From JADHUC01 sp964617665 (GTDB taxonomy: Bacteria > Planctomycetota > Planctomycetia > Pirellulales > Pirellulaceae), in contig CAZUAH010000741.1 of the NCBI GenBank assembly GCA_964617665.1, positions 1 through 6,157 on the forward strand: a DNA stretch of 6,157 nt, read 5' to 3'. The notes beneath the pieces were generated by a model. It saw only the letters and a list, made by a program, of their open reading frames with translations, searched no databases and had not been told where the DNA came from. The number at the start of each line of letters is the position of its first letter. Within the stretch, counting starts at the first letter, position 1. This document shows positions 1-6,157 of the stretch, piece after piece. A program made the translations under genes and the position numbers.

Positions 1-197
1 CGGTCAAGTCGCGCAAGGCGGCCGTCAGCCCGCTGGATCATGCCGTGCGCTCGGATATCATCAGCTTGCTGTCCGACATCGTCGTACGCACCGGCCGAAA
101 GATCACGTGGGATCCAAAGAAGGAAGTTATTGTAGGCGACGACGAAGCCGCCAAGATGGCAAAGGCGCGGCCAATGCGCGAGCCGTGGACGCTGTAG
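1..197 (+). CDS. Gfo/Idh/MocA family oxidoreductase, C-terminal end (partial)
   Basis: This is the last 64 codons of a gene that begins before the window; the first full codon is at position 3 and the stop TAG is at 195-197. The peptide contains RSDIISLLSDIVVRTGRKITWDP, then EVIVGDDEAAKM, and ends RPMREPWTL. I recognise this as the C-terminal tail of planctomycete Gfo/Idh/MocA oxidoreductases, where an RTGRKITWDP-like segment and a terminal PW-[TH]-L are usual. Members bind NAD(P) through an N-terminal Rossmann fold and oxidise or reduce sugars, inositols and related compounds. The Rossmann domain and catalytic Lys/His lie outside the window, so substrate and export status cannot be judged. 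Only 36 bases separate its stop from the GTG start of the next gene on the same strand, which suggests co-transcription. The family call rests on tail similarity alone. Confidence 0.82.
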   Translation, partial: VKSRKAAVSPLDHAVRSDIISLLSDIVVRTGRKITWDPKKEVIVGDDEAAKMAKARPMREPWTL

Positions 198-218
198 TAC
201 CCTCTCTTGCACATCGGC

Positions 219-225
219 GAAGGGG
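219..225 (+). promoter_or_regulatory. Ribosome binding site selecting the GTG start at 234
   Basis: GAAGGGG lies 8 bases before GTG at 234. The in-frame TTG at 207 has no purine-rich stretch at a suitable distance and would place nine extra residues (MHIGEGVQI) before a normal lipoprotein signal sequence. This site therefore argues for the GTG start. Confidence 0.6.
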
Positions 226-233
226 TTCAAATC

Positions 234-1688
234 GTGAGTCTGGATATTCGACGCGGCGTTAATCGCCGCGTCTTGAATGTGGCACTTCTGTGCCTCGGTG
301 CAGTAGTCGCCTGCGATAGAGTGGAGCCGGGACTGTCGCCACCCACTAGCAAGAGCCGTGGCGACGCGACGTTGGGCGAAGTGGAATCCTTGCCTGACAC
401 AAAAATCACGCAGGATACCGGTGTCGCTGAGGCCACCGAAACGTCCCTCGTCGAAGCGATACGTGGTGGTGAGACGCCCGAGGGTGCTGAAGCTGCATTT
501 GTTAAGGCCGTCCGTCGTTCCGTCGATTTGGGTGGCCGGTTTGAATTCGATGACGCTGGCAACCTGACCGGTCTCGACCTTGCGGGTGACCGCCTGGATC
601 GAAAGATGCCGACGGTCGAAGACGTTGCGCTGCTGATTGCGCTACCAAGCCTGAAAAAGCTTGGGCTGTATGGCGAACAAATCACAAATGCCGCCATGCA
701 GCCGATTGGCTCAATGGCAGGTATTGTGGACTTGGCTTTGCAAGGCACGCAGATCAACGACGAAGGCTTCGCCGAGCTGAAACATCTGACCGAACTCCGC
801 CAGCTCGATCTTCGACAGAACATCCACTTGTCCGACAAGACGCTCATTCTGCTACAGGACACGCCGCGTCTGACGCATCTGGAGTTACTTCAGAACAGCA
901 TCACCAATGCTGGGTTGGCAAGCCTGAAGCGGCTGACCGACTTGCGGATGCTAGATCTCCGCGGATGCTCGCAGATCAGCGACGACGGGCTCGTTCATCT
1001 AGCCGAACTGCCCAAACTGGCCAACGTTCGCGTGAGCGGCTATGGCATCACCGACTCTGGCGTGAAGAGCCTCGGCCAATTTCCCGCTCTGGTCAGTTTG
1101 ACGATCGAAGACGCGGGCGTTACCGACGACGGTTTGGGCCACTTGAGTGATCTGTCGTTGGAGGAGCTTACTGTCTCGCGCTGTTTCGGCGTCACTGACG
1201 AAGGGCTGCGTCACTTGGCTGATTTCGACAGTCTGAAGCGACTGTCGCTTCGTGATACGGCACTCGTTGGTACCGGTTTGGCCCACGTGGCGGACAAGCG
1301 GACACTGACACACCTGAACCTCAGTCAGACCATGTTGGGCGATGCCGCTCTTGAGAGTATCCAATCGCTAGAGAACCTGGTGCGGGTCGAGCTGCGACAA
1401 ACACAGGTAGGCGATCAAGGTCTGGCGATCCTTGGCAAACTGCCTCAGCTGCAGTATTTGGACGTAGCGAACTCCCGCGTAACCGACGCGGGTATTGCGC
1501 AGTTGGCTGCGACTGGCAAGTTGGAAACGCTCATCCTGACCATGAATCTCGGCGTGACCGACGCAAGTGTCGAGCAACTATCAGGGCAAGCCGCCCTGAA
1601 GATGATTGACATCTCACAAACGGGCGTCTCGAAGGACGGCGCAACCCGGCTTCAAAACGCTTTGCCAGAGTGTCGCGTTGTCTACTAG
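234..1688 (+). CDS. Leucine-rich-repeat lipoprotein, about 14 repeats
   Basis: The 484-residue product starts at GTG 234, chosen over TTG 207 because GAAGGGG sits 8 bases upstream and the N-terminus then forms a compact lipoprotein signal. Two arginines (R11, R12) precede a hydrophobic stretch ending V-V-A-C, so Cys27 is the predicted lipidated residue after signal peptidase II cleavage. Asp28 at +2 is the E. coli inner-membrane retention residue; whether this rule holds in planctomycetes is unknown. Residues 28 to about 65 are Pro/Ser/Thr/acidic-rich and look like a flexible linker. A degenerate repeat begins near 111. From residue 140 to the end about 14 repeats follow, mostly 24 residues with some of 23 or 25, of the type LxxLxLxxTxITDxGLxxLxxL. 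The sequence ends ALPECRVVY, a usual cap in this family. No catalytic domain is visible, so a binding or scaffold role at the membrane is inferred. It probably shares a transcript with the upstream oxidoreductase and converges on the HzsA-related gene. Confidence 0.88.
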   Translation: MSLDIRRGVNRRVLNVALLCLGAVVACDRVEPGLSPPTSKSRGDATLGEVESLPDTKITQDTGVAEATETSLVEAIRGGETPEGAEAAFVKAVRRSVDLGGRFEFDDAGNLTGLDLAGDRLDRKMPTVEDVALLIALPSLKKLGLYGEQITNAAMQPIGSMAGIVDLALQGTQINDEGFAELKHLTELRQLDLRQNIHLSDKTLILLQDTPRLTHLELLQNSITNAGLASLKRLTDLRMLDLRGCSQISDDGLVHLAELPKLANVRVSGYGITDSGVKSLGQFPALVSLTIEDAGVTDDGLGHLSDLSLEELTVSRCFGVTDEGLRHLADFDSLKRLSLRDTALVGTGLAHVADKRTLTHLNLSQTMLGDAALESIQSLENLVRVELRQTQVGDQGLAILGKLPQLQYLDVANSRVTDAGIAQLAATGKLETLILTMNLGVTDASVEQLSGQAALKMIDISQTGVSKDGATRLQNALPECRVVY

Positions 1689-1784
1689 AGCGCGTTCGGG
1701 ATAACAGTAGCGGGTTTTTCGCCGTTTGGACCTATGATCCAGGGCGCCAGAGACGCTACACGTCCGTGCGACACGCACTAGAGC
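1689..1784. other. Convergent intergenic region with a small hairpin and no clear terminator
   Basis: These 96 bases separate the stops of two convergent genes. GTGCG at 1766-1770 and CGCAC at 1774-1778 form a perfect 5-bp stem with a 3-base loop, just past the stop of the - strand gene, but no T-run follows on either strand. A T5 run at 1715-1719 has only a 3-bp pairing around it (1710-1712 with 1720-1722). Neither amounts to a convincing intrinsic terminator, so Rho-dependent ending or transcript overlap is possible. No gene is seen here. Confidence 0.4.
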
Positions 1785-4784
1785 CTACTCCAGCGTCGGC
1801 CGAGCGATCTCGCCTCTCAGTTGGGCTTGGCCACCCTCTCGCTCGTACACGCCGTAGAACATCGAAGCGCAATCGAGCCACAACGTTATTCGATGCATCT
1901 CCTCGTCCGAGAGTTTCACGTCGTAGTGGCCTTCCTTCAGCAGTTCGTAAAGCTTCGACGCGCGGGCACCGAAGCGGCCTGGAGTCGTGCGGTACGAGTC
2001 GCCGTAGTTGTAGAACCCGAACTTCGGCACCAGGTTGTTGTATGAGGTGTACCAGTTTTTCACCAGCGGTTCGCGAGCCAGGCTCGGGGCCTTGTCCGCC
2101 TCCTTGGCGTGGCATTCGACGCAATGACGATCCAGTACCGGCTGAACCAACCGCGGATAGCTGAACGGATTCGAGCCGTCCACATCGGGCTTAAGTCGCG
2201 ACGGCGGACGATTCAACGCCAGCGACGTCACGTCCAGCGACTGGGCTACCCGGCTCTTCCGTTCGTGACAGCCCACACAAGTCAGGTGTTCGCCTTGTCG
2301 CACGTGCGTGGCCGAACGCATCGACTGGACGGCCAAACCATCCTCGTCCAAAGCCTGGAAGAAGATCTCTCGATTGGCCGGCACAGTGAAATGGGCGCTG
2401 CCGTCGTCTTCAACCGGCACTGTGCCAAGCACCCAGCGACAGGGCACTACCGAATCGCCGGCTGACGCGACTCGCAAAGCTGTCTCGTGCGGTCGAAGGC
2501 CACCGGACGGGGTGCTCATGGGTAGCACCTGCAAAACGCGCAGGTGCGTGATCGTGGTGCTTTCCGGCCACGGCTTGAGACTGTCATAGACATTGATCAC
2601 GCTAAGGGTACCTTCCGGTTGCGTGCCATCGGCATACACCGCAGGACGCGTTACCGGATCCGTACCGGGACCGCGCTGGGCCAACTCGGGTGCCACCGGC
2701 GGCATAGGACGTGGGCGTAGCGGAATCGGGCTCAGGCAGGCGATCTCCGGATCGCGATAGATCAACTCCTTGTTGCCGAATACGTCGACCAAATAGATGC
2801 CGTAGTCTCCGCCGCGGTATCCGCCGCCCTGCATGCCGATGCCAGGCTGCATTCTTGCGTCGTAGACGCACAGAAAATAGTGTTCGCTCAGCGGCCACGG
2901 CGTTCCGTAGCTCTGGGCACCGCCTTGGCTCTCAGGGAAGCCGATCTCCGGCGTGATCCGTCGCACCGGGCCCATTCCATCGTCGTCGGGTATGCTCGGG
3001 TCAATGATGATCAACGATCCGTATGCCTGTCCATGATGTGGGGCGGCGGTGGCCGCGATCTTGTTCGATCCTGGTATCGCACAGCAGTCCACTTCCATGT
3101 CTGGCCGACTGTTCCGCGGAGCATAGTTGCCGTGCACCGGCCGCGGATCGCGGCCGTCGAGCGTCGTCAGCCACGGCATGTGGGCAGTGCAGCCGTGCCG
3201 ATCCACGTAATCCCAACGCGTCCAGATAATCATCCCCTCATTCGTCACGGCAGGATGCCACTCGTTTGTTTCGTGGAAACTCAGGCACTGAATGTCGCTG
3301 CCGTCGGCCGCCATATCATACAGGGTGTAAGTCGGGCAGACGCGACCGCATCGCAGATAGCCGCCGCGACGCTCGCTGGTGAAGGCAATGCGACCATTGG
3401 GCAGCCAGCAGGGATCGAAGTCGTTCCAGGTACCGTCGGTCAGTTGTTCGAGGCCCGACCCGTCGACGTTCACTTTGAAAACGTGGTAACAGCGGCCTCC
3501 GTGCCAATGTCCTTGAGTCGCGTCGGTGTGATGTCGGTGGCGTGTGTCGCCTCGGTTTTCGACATAGGCGAACAGAATCGTTTGTGCGTCGTACGAGAGG
3601 TCTGGGGAAAGGAACGTCCCTCCTCCATGATCCTGGCCGTGACGGTTGCCGCCGCCATCAAAGGAAACGGTCGGCATAACGTCGCTCGGTCCGCCAGACA
3701 GCTTCTCGCCCTTCAGCCGCCCGTTTTGGACCACCGAGTCTGCCAGCACATCACGCACTTGTGGGTTAGCGCCGAAAGCATCCGACAGCACATACACGCC
3801 ACCACCTGGAGCAGCCGCCATGCCGTAGTACTGATCGCACATGTGATTGTAGATGGCCCGGCGACGCTTGATGACGACGATGTTGTCGAAATCCAACAGG
3901 GGGTTGGAGAAAGCGATCTTGCGTCGAAGTTGGCAAGCCTCGTCGAACAGCTCGAACCGAGCTTCCGCTTCCTCCACTGCCACCCTCTCGCCCGCCGCCT
4001 TCAATTCCTTCAACTGACGTTCGAAATGCGCCAAGTTCGGAGCCGCCGACATGGACTTCAGGTCGGCCAGCAGAGCGGCGGTGCGTCGCAGTACGATGTC
4101 CAACGGATCACGGTCGGTCTCTTGGATGATCGCTTGCGGGTGAAATGCCTGGCCGCCGACGCGAGCGAAATGCCCTCGGTTACGCATATCGTATTCGAGA
4201 ACGGCGTGTTGGATCTCCGTTTCGCTCATTGGCGTCCCGTCTTCTCGTAGCAGGGTGAACGAGCCGGATGCCTTGGCCCGAAACGTGACGCCTTCCACCA
4301 GTGGCCGCAGTTCTGCGATCGACGTCCACGCGCGATTCGCCACTTCGTTCAATGCTCGCAGCCGGAAGTAGCGGCCTTTGACTTTCGCCGGAAACGAAAT
4401 CACGTTCTCCGCCGCTTGTTCAGCGAACTGGCCCACGACGATCGGTTTGCCCATCTTCTTCCGGTTGTCGCTGACATAGCATGCGTACTTGTCGATGGTC
4501 CCGTTACCGCCGCCGGAGCGCGGCAGGTACGTGAAGCCGGAGATTTCGTACGACGTTCCCAGGTCGACCAGAATCTCGTGCGGAGGTCTGGTTTCGCGGA
4601 ACTGGAAGTCGGTGTGCCACATGGTGCTGGGATTACCGTCCATCGCACGGTACCCCTCGTAGCCCGGATTCTCGCTATCGACCCGCACTTCGACTTTTAC
4701 GGTCTTCGTTTCCGCCTGAAGCGAAGAACCAAGCAACAGGCCCACGCCTGCCCACATCCAAACCGGTCTTGTCACCTGAAGCAT
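1785..4784 (-). CDS. Exported HzsA-related dihaem c-type cytochrome with N-terminal F5/8 type C (discoidin) domain
   Basis: The 999-residue product starts at ATG 4784: AAGGAG (4791-4796) lies 6 bases upstream, and the in-frame ATG at 4811 falls at the predicted transcription start. Residues 1-24 form a Sec signal peptide with likely cleavage SLQA|ET. Residues about 30-162 resemble a discoidin domain (AMDGNPSTMWHTDF, ILVDLG, YFRLRAL). Residues about 165-300 are charged and helical. From HMCDQYYG (314-321) to about 720 runs a TolB/PD40-like beta-propeller with HGQDH (382-386), a His-rich loop (416-434), FDPCWLPNGRIAF (456 on), RRGGYLRCGRVCP and HETNEWHP. Residues 725 to about 832 match the HzsA middle domain. 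CVGCH (836-840) and CVECH (888-892) are two haem c attachment motifs, and the C-terminal cytochrome-like end contains ITLWLDCASMFYG. This order resembles the hydrazine synthase alpha subunit (about 800 residues in anammox bacteria), here extended by the discoidin domain. Many non-anammox planctomycetes carry such proteins and their function is unknown. Periplasmic redox activity or electron transfer is inferred. The family is clear; the activity is not. Confidence 0.85.
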   Translation of the reverse strand: MLQVTRPVWMWAGVGLLLGSSLQAETKTVKVEVRVDSENPGYEGYRAMDGNPSTMWHTDFQFRETRPPHEILVDLGTSYEISGFTYLPRSGGGNGTIDKYACYVSDNRKKMGKPIVVGQFAEQAAENVISFPAKVKGRYFRLRALNEVANRAWTSIAELRPLVEGVTFRAKASGSFTLLREDGTPMSETEIQHAVLEYDMRNRGHFARVGGQAFHPQAIIQETDRDPLDIVLRRTAALLADLKSMSAAPNLAHFERQLKELKAAGERVAVEEAEARFELFDEACQLRRKIAFSNPLLDFDNIVVIKRRRAIYNHMCDQYYGMAAAPGGGVYVLSDAFGANPQVRDVLADSVVQNGRLKGEKLSGGPSDVMPTVSFDGGGNRHGQDHGGGTFLSPDLSYDAQTILFAYVENRGDTRHRHHTDATQGHWHGGRCYHVFKVNVDGSGLEQLTDGTWNDFDPCWLPNGRIAFTSERRGGYLRCGRVCPTYTLYDMAADGSDIQCLSFHETNEWHPAVTNEGMIIWTRWDYVDRHGCTAHMPWLTTLDGRDPRPVHGNYAPRNSRPDMEVDCCAIPGSNKIAATAAPHHGQAYGSLIIIDPSIPDDDGMGPVRRITPEIGFPESQGGAQSYGTPWPLSEHYFLCVYDARMQPGIGMQGGGYRGGDYGIYLVDVFGNKELIYRDPEIACLSPIPLRPRPMPPVAPELAQRGPGTDPVTRPAVYADGTQPEGTLSVINVYDSLKPWPESTTITHLRVLQVLPMSTPSGGLRPHETALRVASAGDSVVPCRWVLGTVPVEDDGSAHFTVPANREIFFQALDEDGLAVQSMRSATHVRQGEHLTCVGCHERKSRVAQSLDVTSLALNRPPSRLKPDVDGSNPFSYPRLVQPVLDRHCVECHAKEADKAPSLAREPLVKNWYTSYNNLVPKFGFYNYGDSYRTTPGRFGARASKLYELLKEGHYDVKLSDEEMHRITLWLDCASMFYGVYEREGGQAQLRGEIARPTLE

Positions 4785-4790
4785 CGTGAT

Positions 4791-4796
4791 CTCCTT
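4791..4796 (-). promoter_or_regulatory. Ribosome binding site selecting the start at 4784
   Basis: On the - strand AAGGAG is followed by six bases (ATCACG) and then ATG at 4784. This is a near-ideal Shine-Dalgarno site. It excludes the in-frame ATG at 4811, which would add nine residues before the signal peptide and lies upstream of this site. Confidence 0.75.
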
Positions 4797-4818
4797 GATT
4801 GTTGATGGCACGAGGTCG

Positions 4819-4846
4819 ATTGTACCCGAACGCGCTGCACTGCCAA
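4819..4846 (-). promoter_or_regulatory. Sigma70-like promoter for the HzsA-related gene
   Basis: Read on the - strand, TTGGCA (4841-4846) and TACAAT (4819-4824) are each one base from consensus (TTGACA, TATAAT) and lie 16 bases apart. A-rich sequence (AGCGAAAGAAAACG, 4857-4870) lies just upstream and could act as an UP element. The start site would fall near 4812, giving a leader of about 28 bases that contains the AAGGAG site. Planctomycete housekeeping promoters are only roughly known, so this is a prediction from consensus. Confidence 0.55.
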
Positions 4847-4906
4847 ATAGAATTGGCGTTTTCTTTCGCTTTGCCGCGAACGTGGTAGACTACGGCCAGT
4901 CGGGAG

Positions 4907-4912
4907 TATACT
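4907..4912 (+). promoter_or_regulatory. Possible -10 element for the ThuA-like gene
   Basis: TATACT is one base from the TATAAT consensus. The best upstream match is TAGACT at 4886-4891 (4 of 6 to TTGACA) with a short 15-base spacer, so the -35 element is weak. Transcription from here would start near 4919 and give a leader of about 85 bases before the ATG at 5004. The site may need an activator or may not be used. Confidence 0.3.
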
Positions 4913-4959
4913 GTGAGCGTGTGCACTCTCGGCTTTTAGGGGCCACCAAAGGGTGTGCT

Positions 4960-4989
4960 ATGTCGAGTCATCTTGAAGGCAGCAAGTAA
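4960..4989 (+). other. Possible nine-codon leader ORF upstream of the ThuA-like gene
   Basis: ATG at 4960 opens a nine-codon frame, MSSHLEGSK, ending with TAA at 4987-4989, 14 bases before the start codon at 5004. AAAGGG at 4948-4953 lies 6 bases before the ATG and could serve as a ribosome site. The peptide has no run of a regulatory amino acid and no visible attenuator hairpin. Chance is a fair explanation; translational coupling is the other possibility. Confidence 0.2.
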
Positions 4990-5003
4990 CCAGGGAGAAC
5001 AGC

Positions 5004-5948
5004 ATGGTACGTCGCAGACTATCATTGGTGATCGGAGCAGTTTGGGTCGGTCTCGGATTTGCCGCGATCGTGTGTCCGGCGGACGCCGCCCATGCCGAGG
5101 GCAAGAAGCAAATCGTGTTTGTCCACGGCAAGGCAAGCCATGGCTACGGCGGACACGCGTATGGACCCGCGTTCCGAATGCTGGCGCGAATATTGAACGA
5201 AGGCGTCCCAACCGTCAACGCGGTTGTTGTCCAGGACGACAAGGGCCTTAGCCCTCTGGACGCTGCCGATGCAATCGTGTTGGGTAGTGACGGGGGAAGG
5301 CTGGTCAAGACACTTGGCGACAGGCTGGAGCCACTGATGGAGAAGGGCGTTGGGCTGGCATGCATCCACTACACGGTGGACCCAGCTGATCCGAAGGCGG
5401 TCAAACGTCTGATCGCTTGGATTGGCGGCAGCTACGAGCGTCACTGGTCGGTCAACCCCCACTGGGAAGCCCACTTCAAGACCTTTCCCGATCATCCGGC
5501 CGCGCGAGGGTTGAAGCCGTTCAAATCGCAGGACGAATGGTACTATCACATGCGCTTCGCCGAGAACATGAAAGGCGTCACGCCAATTCTTGCGGCCGTG
5601 CCGCCTGAGAGTACGCGTCAGCGTCCGGACGGCGCGCACAGCGGCAACCCGCACGTTCGCGCTCGAACCGGGATGGCCGAGGTGGTCGGTTGGGTCTACG
5701 AGCGGCCCGGCGGCGGGCGAGGCTTTGGCTTTACTGGCATGCACACACACTGGAACTGGGCGCAGGACAGCTTCCGCACGTCCGTGCTGAACTCCATTGT
5801 CTGGATTGCCGGGGCAGAGGTGCCGGCGGATGGAGTGCCGTCGAAGACGCCAACATTGGAGGACCTGGAAGCCGACCTCGGTCAGCCACGACCAGCGAGA
5901 TTCAACGCCGAGGCGATCAGGAAACAGATCGAGCAAATGAACCGGTAG
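5004..5948 (+). CDS. Secreted ThuA-like domain protein
   Basis: The 314-residue product starts at ATG 5004, with AGGGAG (4992-4997) 6 bases upstream. Residues 1-31 form a Sec signal peptide (RRR, hydrophobic core, AHA|EG), so it should act outside the cytoplasm. Residues about 35-270 match the ThuA-like family (PF06283), which has a class I glutamine-amidotransferase-like fold. Visible marks are IVFVHGKASHGYGGHAYG near the N-terminus, GVGLACIHY with Cys120 and His122 at the nucleophile-elbow position, RHW at 146-148, DEWYYHMRF from 177, and GFGFTGMHTHWNWAQDSFRTSVLNSIVWIAG around His247 and His249. The C-terminal 40 residues form a charged tail. The founding ThuA acts in trehalose utilisation with the oxidoreductase ThuB; for secreted planctomycete members no reaction is established, and a role in sugar metabolism is inference. 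It is transcribed divergently from the HzsA-related gene, sharing a 219-base intergenic region. A length of about 300 residues is usual for these members. The family call is firm, the function open. Confidence 0.87.
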   Translation: MVRRRLSLVIGAVWVGLGFAAIVCPADAAHAEGKKQIVFVHGKASHGYGGHAYGPAFRMLARILNEGVPTVNAVVVQDDKGLSPLDAADAIVLGSDGGRLVKTLGDRLEPLMEKGVGLACIHYTVDPADPKAVKRLIAWIGGSYERHWSVNPHWEAHFKTFPDHPAARGLKPFKSQDEWYYHMRFAENMKGVTPILAAVPPESTRQRPDGAHSGNPHVRARTGMAEVVGWVYERPGGGRGFGFTGMHTHWNWAQDSFRTSVLNSIVWIAGAEVPADGVPSKTPTLEDLEADLGQPRPARFNAEAIRKQIEQMNR

Positions 5949-5992
5949 CGTGTTGGGCTACGGCCAGGAACCGCTGGAGATCCACGGTTTTC

Positions 5993-6063
5993 GGGAGGGC
6001 GAGGCTCCTGCCGAGCCGCGTGTCGGCGCCGAAAGTCCGGCTCAGCAGACGCTTCGCCCTCCC
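5993..6063. repeat. Imperfect inverted repeat, candidate planctomycete intergenic palindromic element
   Basis: Left arm 5993-6018 and right arm 6038-6063 are 26 bases each. They pair at 22 positions, with one further G-T wobble, around a 19-base spacer that itself contains the palindrome TCGGCGCCGA (6023-6032). The outermost ten bases (GGGAGGGCGA) match perfectly. No T-run follows on either strand, so a standard intrinsic terminator is unlikely, although a transcript hairpin could protect or end the ThuA-like mRNA. From memory, GGGAGGGCGAGGCTCC-type sequences recur between genes in planctomycete genomes and yield the spurious peptide EGEAPAEPR, which this copy encodes on the + strand. There is no second copy in the window. 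Confidence 0.6.
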
Positions 6064-6157
6064 AGTCTCCGGACAGCTACACTCGCCTAATTCGCACTCA
6101 AGTGGTCCGGCGGCCCAGATTCTCTTCACGATTGGGGATCATTTTGAGGGACTCCAC
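6064..6157. other. Non-coding right edge, no gene recognised
   Basis: I see no supported gene or promoter in the last 94 bases. CCGGAC (6069-6074) and GTCCGG (6105-6110) are inverted but 30 bases apart. The - strand open frame running through 5917-6129 overlaps the inverted repeat and the end of the ThuA-like gene and has no family resemblance. Confidence 0.4.

Noticed and set aside
227..862. 211-codon - strand frame antisense to the LRR gene
   Set aside because: Its Ser/Arg-rich composition is what the complement of a repeat-rich coding sequence gives; the + strand frame has clear repeats and a lipobox.
2880..4250. 456-codon open frame on the + strand antisense to the HzsA-related gene
   Set aside because: It lies wholly inside the well-supported - strand gene, has no recognisable domain, and looks like a GC-driven shadow of that gene.
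1785..4784. Evidence for anammox metabolism
   Set aside because: Only an HzsA-like architecture is present. Other hydrazine synthase subunits are absent from the window, the tyrosine position is a serine, and such paralogues occur in many non-anammox planctomycetes.
1689..4836. 12-base match AGCGCGTTCGGG at 1689-1700 (+) and 4825-4836 (-), flanking the HzsA-related gene as inverted repeats
   Set aside because: In a 6-kb GC-rich window a 12-base match somewhere is expected by chance, and one copy lies within the promoter spacer. There are no other signs of a mobile unit.
5022..5936. 304-codon open frame antisense to the ThuA-like gene
   Set aside because: It mirrors the ThuA-like frame almost exactly, is Arg/His/Val-rich without family resemblance, and has no ribosome site that I can see.
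5993..6063. Intrinsic terminator for the ThuA-like gene
   Set aside because: The stem is long but no T-run follows on either strand, and the sequence resembles a dispersed repeat more than a dedicated terminator.
5917..6129. 70-codon - strand frame at the right edge
   Set aside because: It is formed largely by translation of the inverted repeat and overlaps the end of the ThuA-like gene; no family is recognised.

Overview
The window looks like chromosome of a planctomycete, probably Pirellulales-like. The evidence is protein content: a Gfo/Idh/MocA oxidoreductase tail ending in a characteristic RPMREPWTL string, a lipoprotein built of 24-25 residue planctomycete-type leucine-rich repeats, a very large exported HzsA-related dihaem protein, an exported ThuA-like protein, and a GC-rich palindromic intergenic repeat whose translation reads EGEAPAEPR. 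No DNA comparison was possible, so the taxon is inferred. No RNA genes, CRISPR array, transposase or integrase are visible.

Layout. On the + strand, 1-197 is the 3' end of an oxidoreductase gene. After a 36-base gap comes a leucine-rich-repeat lipoprotein gene (234-1688, GTG start), probably co-transcribed with it. A 96-base convergent intergenic stretch (1689-1784) separates it from a 999-residue HzsA-related protein on the - strand (1785-4784). That gene has a good sigma70-like promoter in a 219-base divergent intergenic region (4785-5003). The same region leads on the + strand to a 314-residue secreted ThuA-like protein (5004-5948). The last 209 bases hold no gene but contain a 71-base imperfect inverted repeat (5993-6063).

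Working together. All three complete genes carry export signals: one lipobox and two Sec-type signal peptides. Their products should therefore sit in the periplasm or on a membrane. ThuA-like domains and Gfo/Idh/MocA oxidoreductases are known partners in sugar utilisation (ThuA/ThuB of trehalose catabolism), and a discoidin (F5/8 type C) module is often a glycan-binding domain. A role in processing polysaccharide-derived sugars is possible but is inference. The HzsA-related protein resembles the alpha subunit of anammox hydrazine synthase in domain order, but nothing here suggests anammox: no hzsB or hzsC is present, and the tyrosine expected four residues after the first CxxCH is a serine. 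It is the least understood component and the best candidate for new biochemistry. The rest looks like ordinary planctomycete accessory chromosome.
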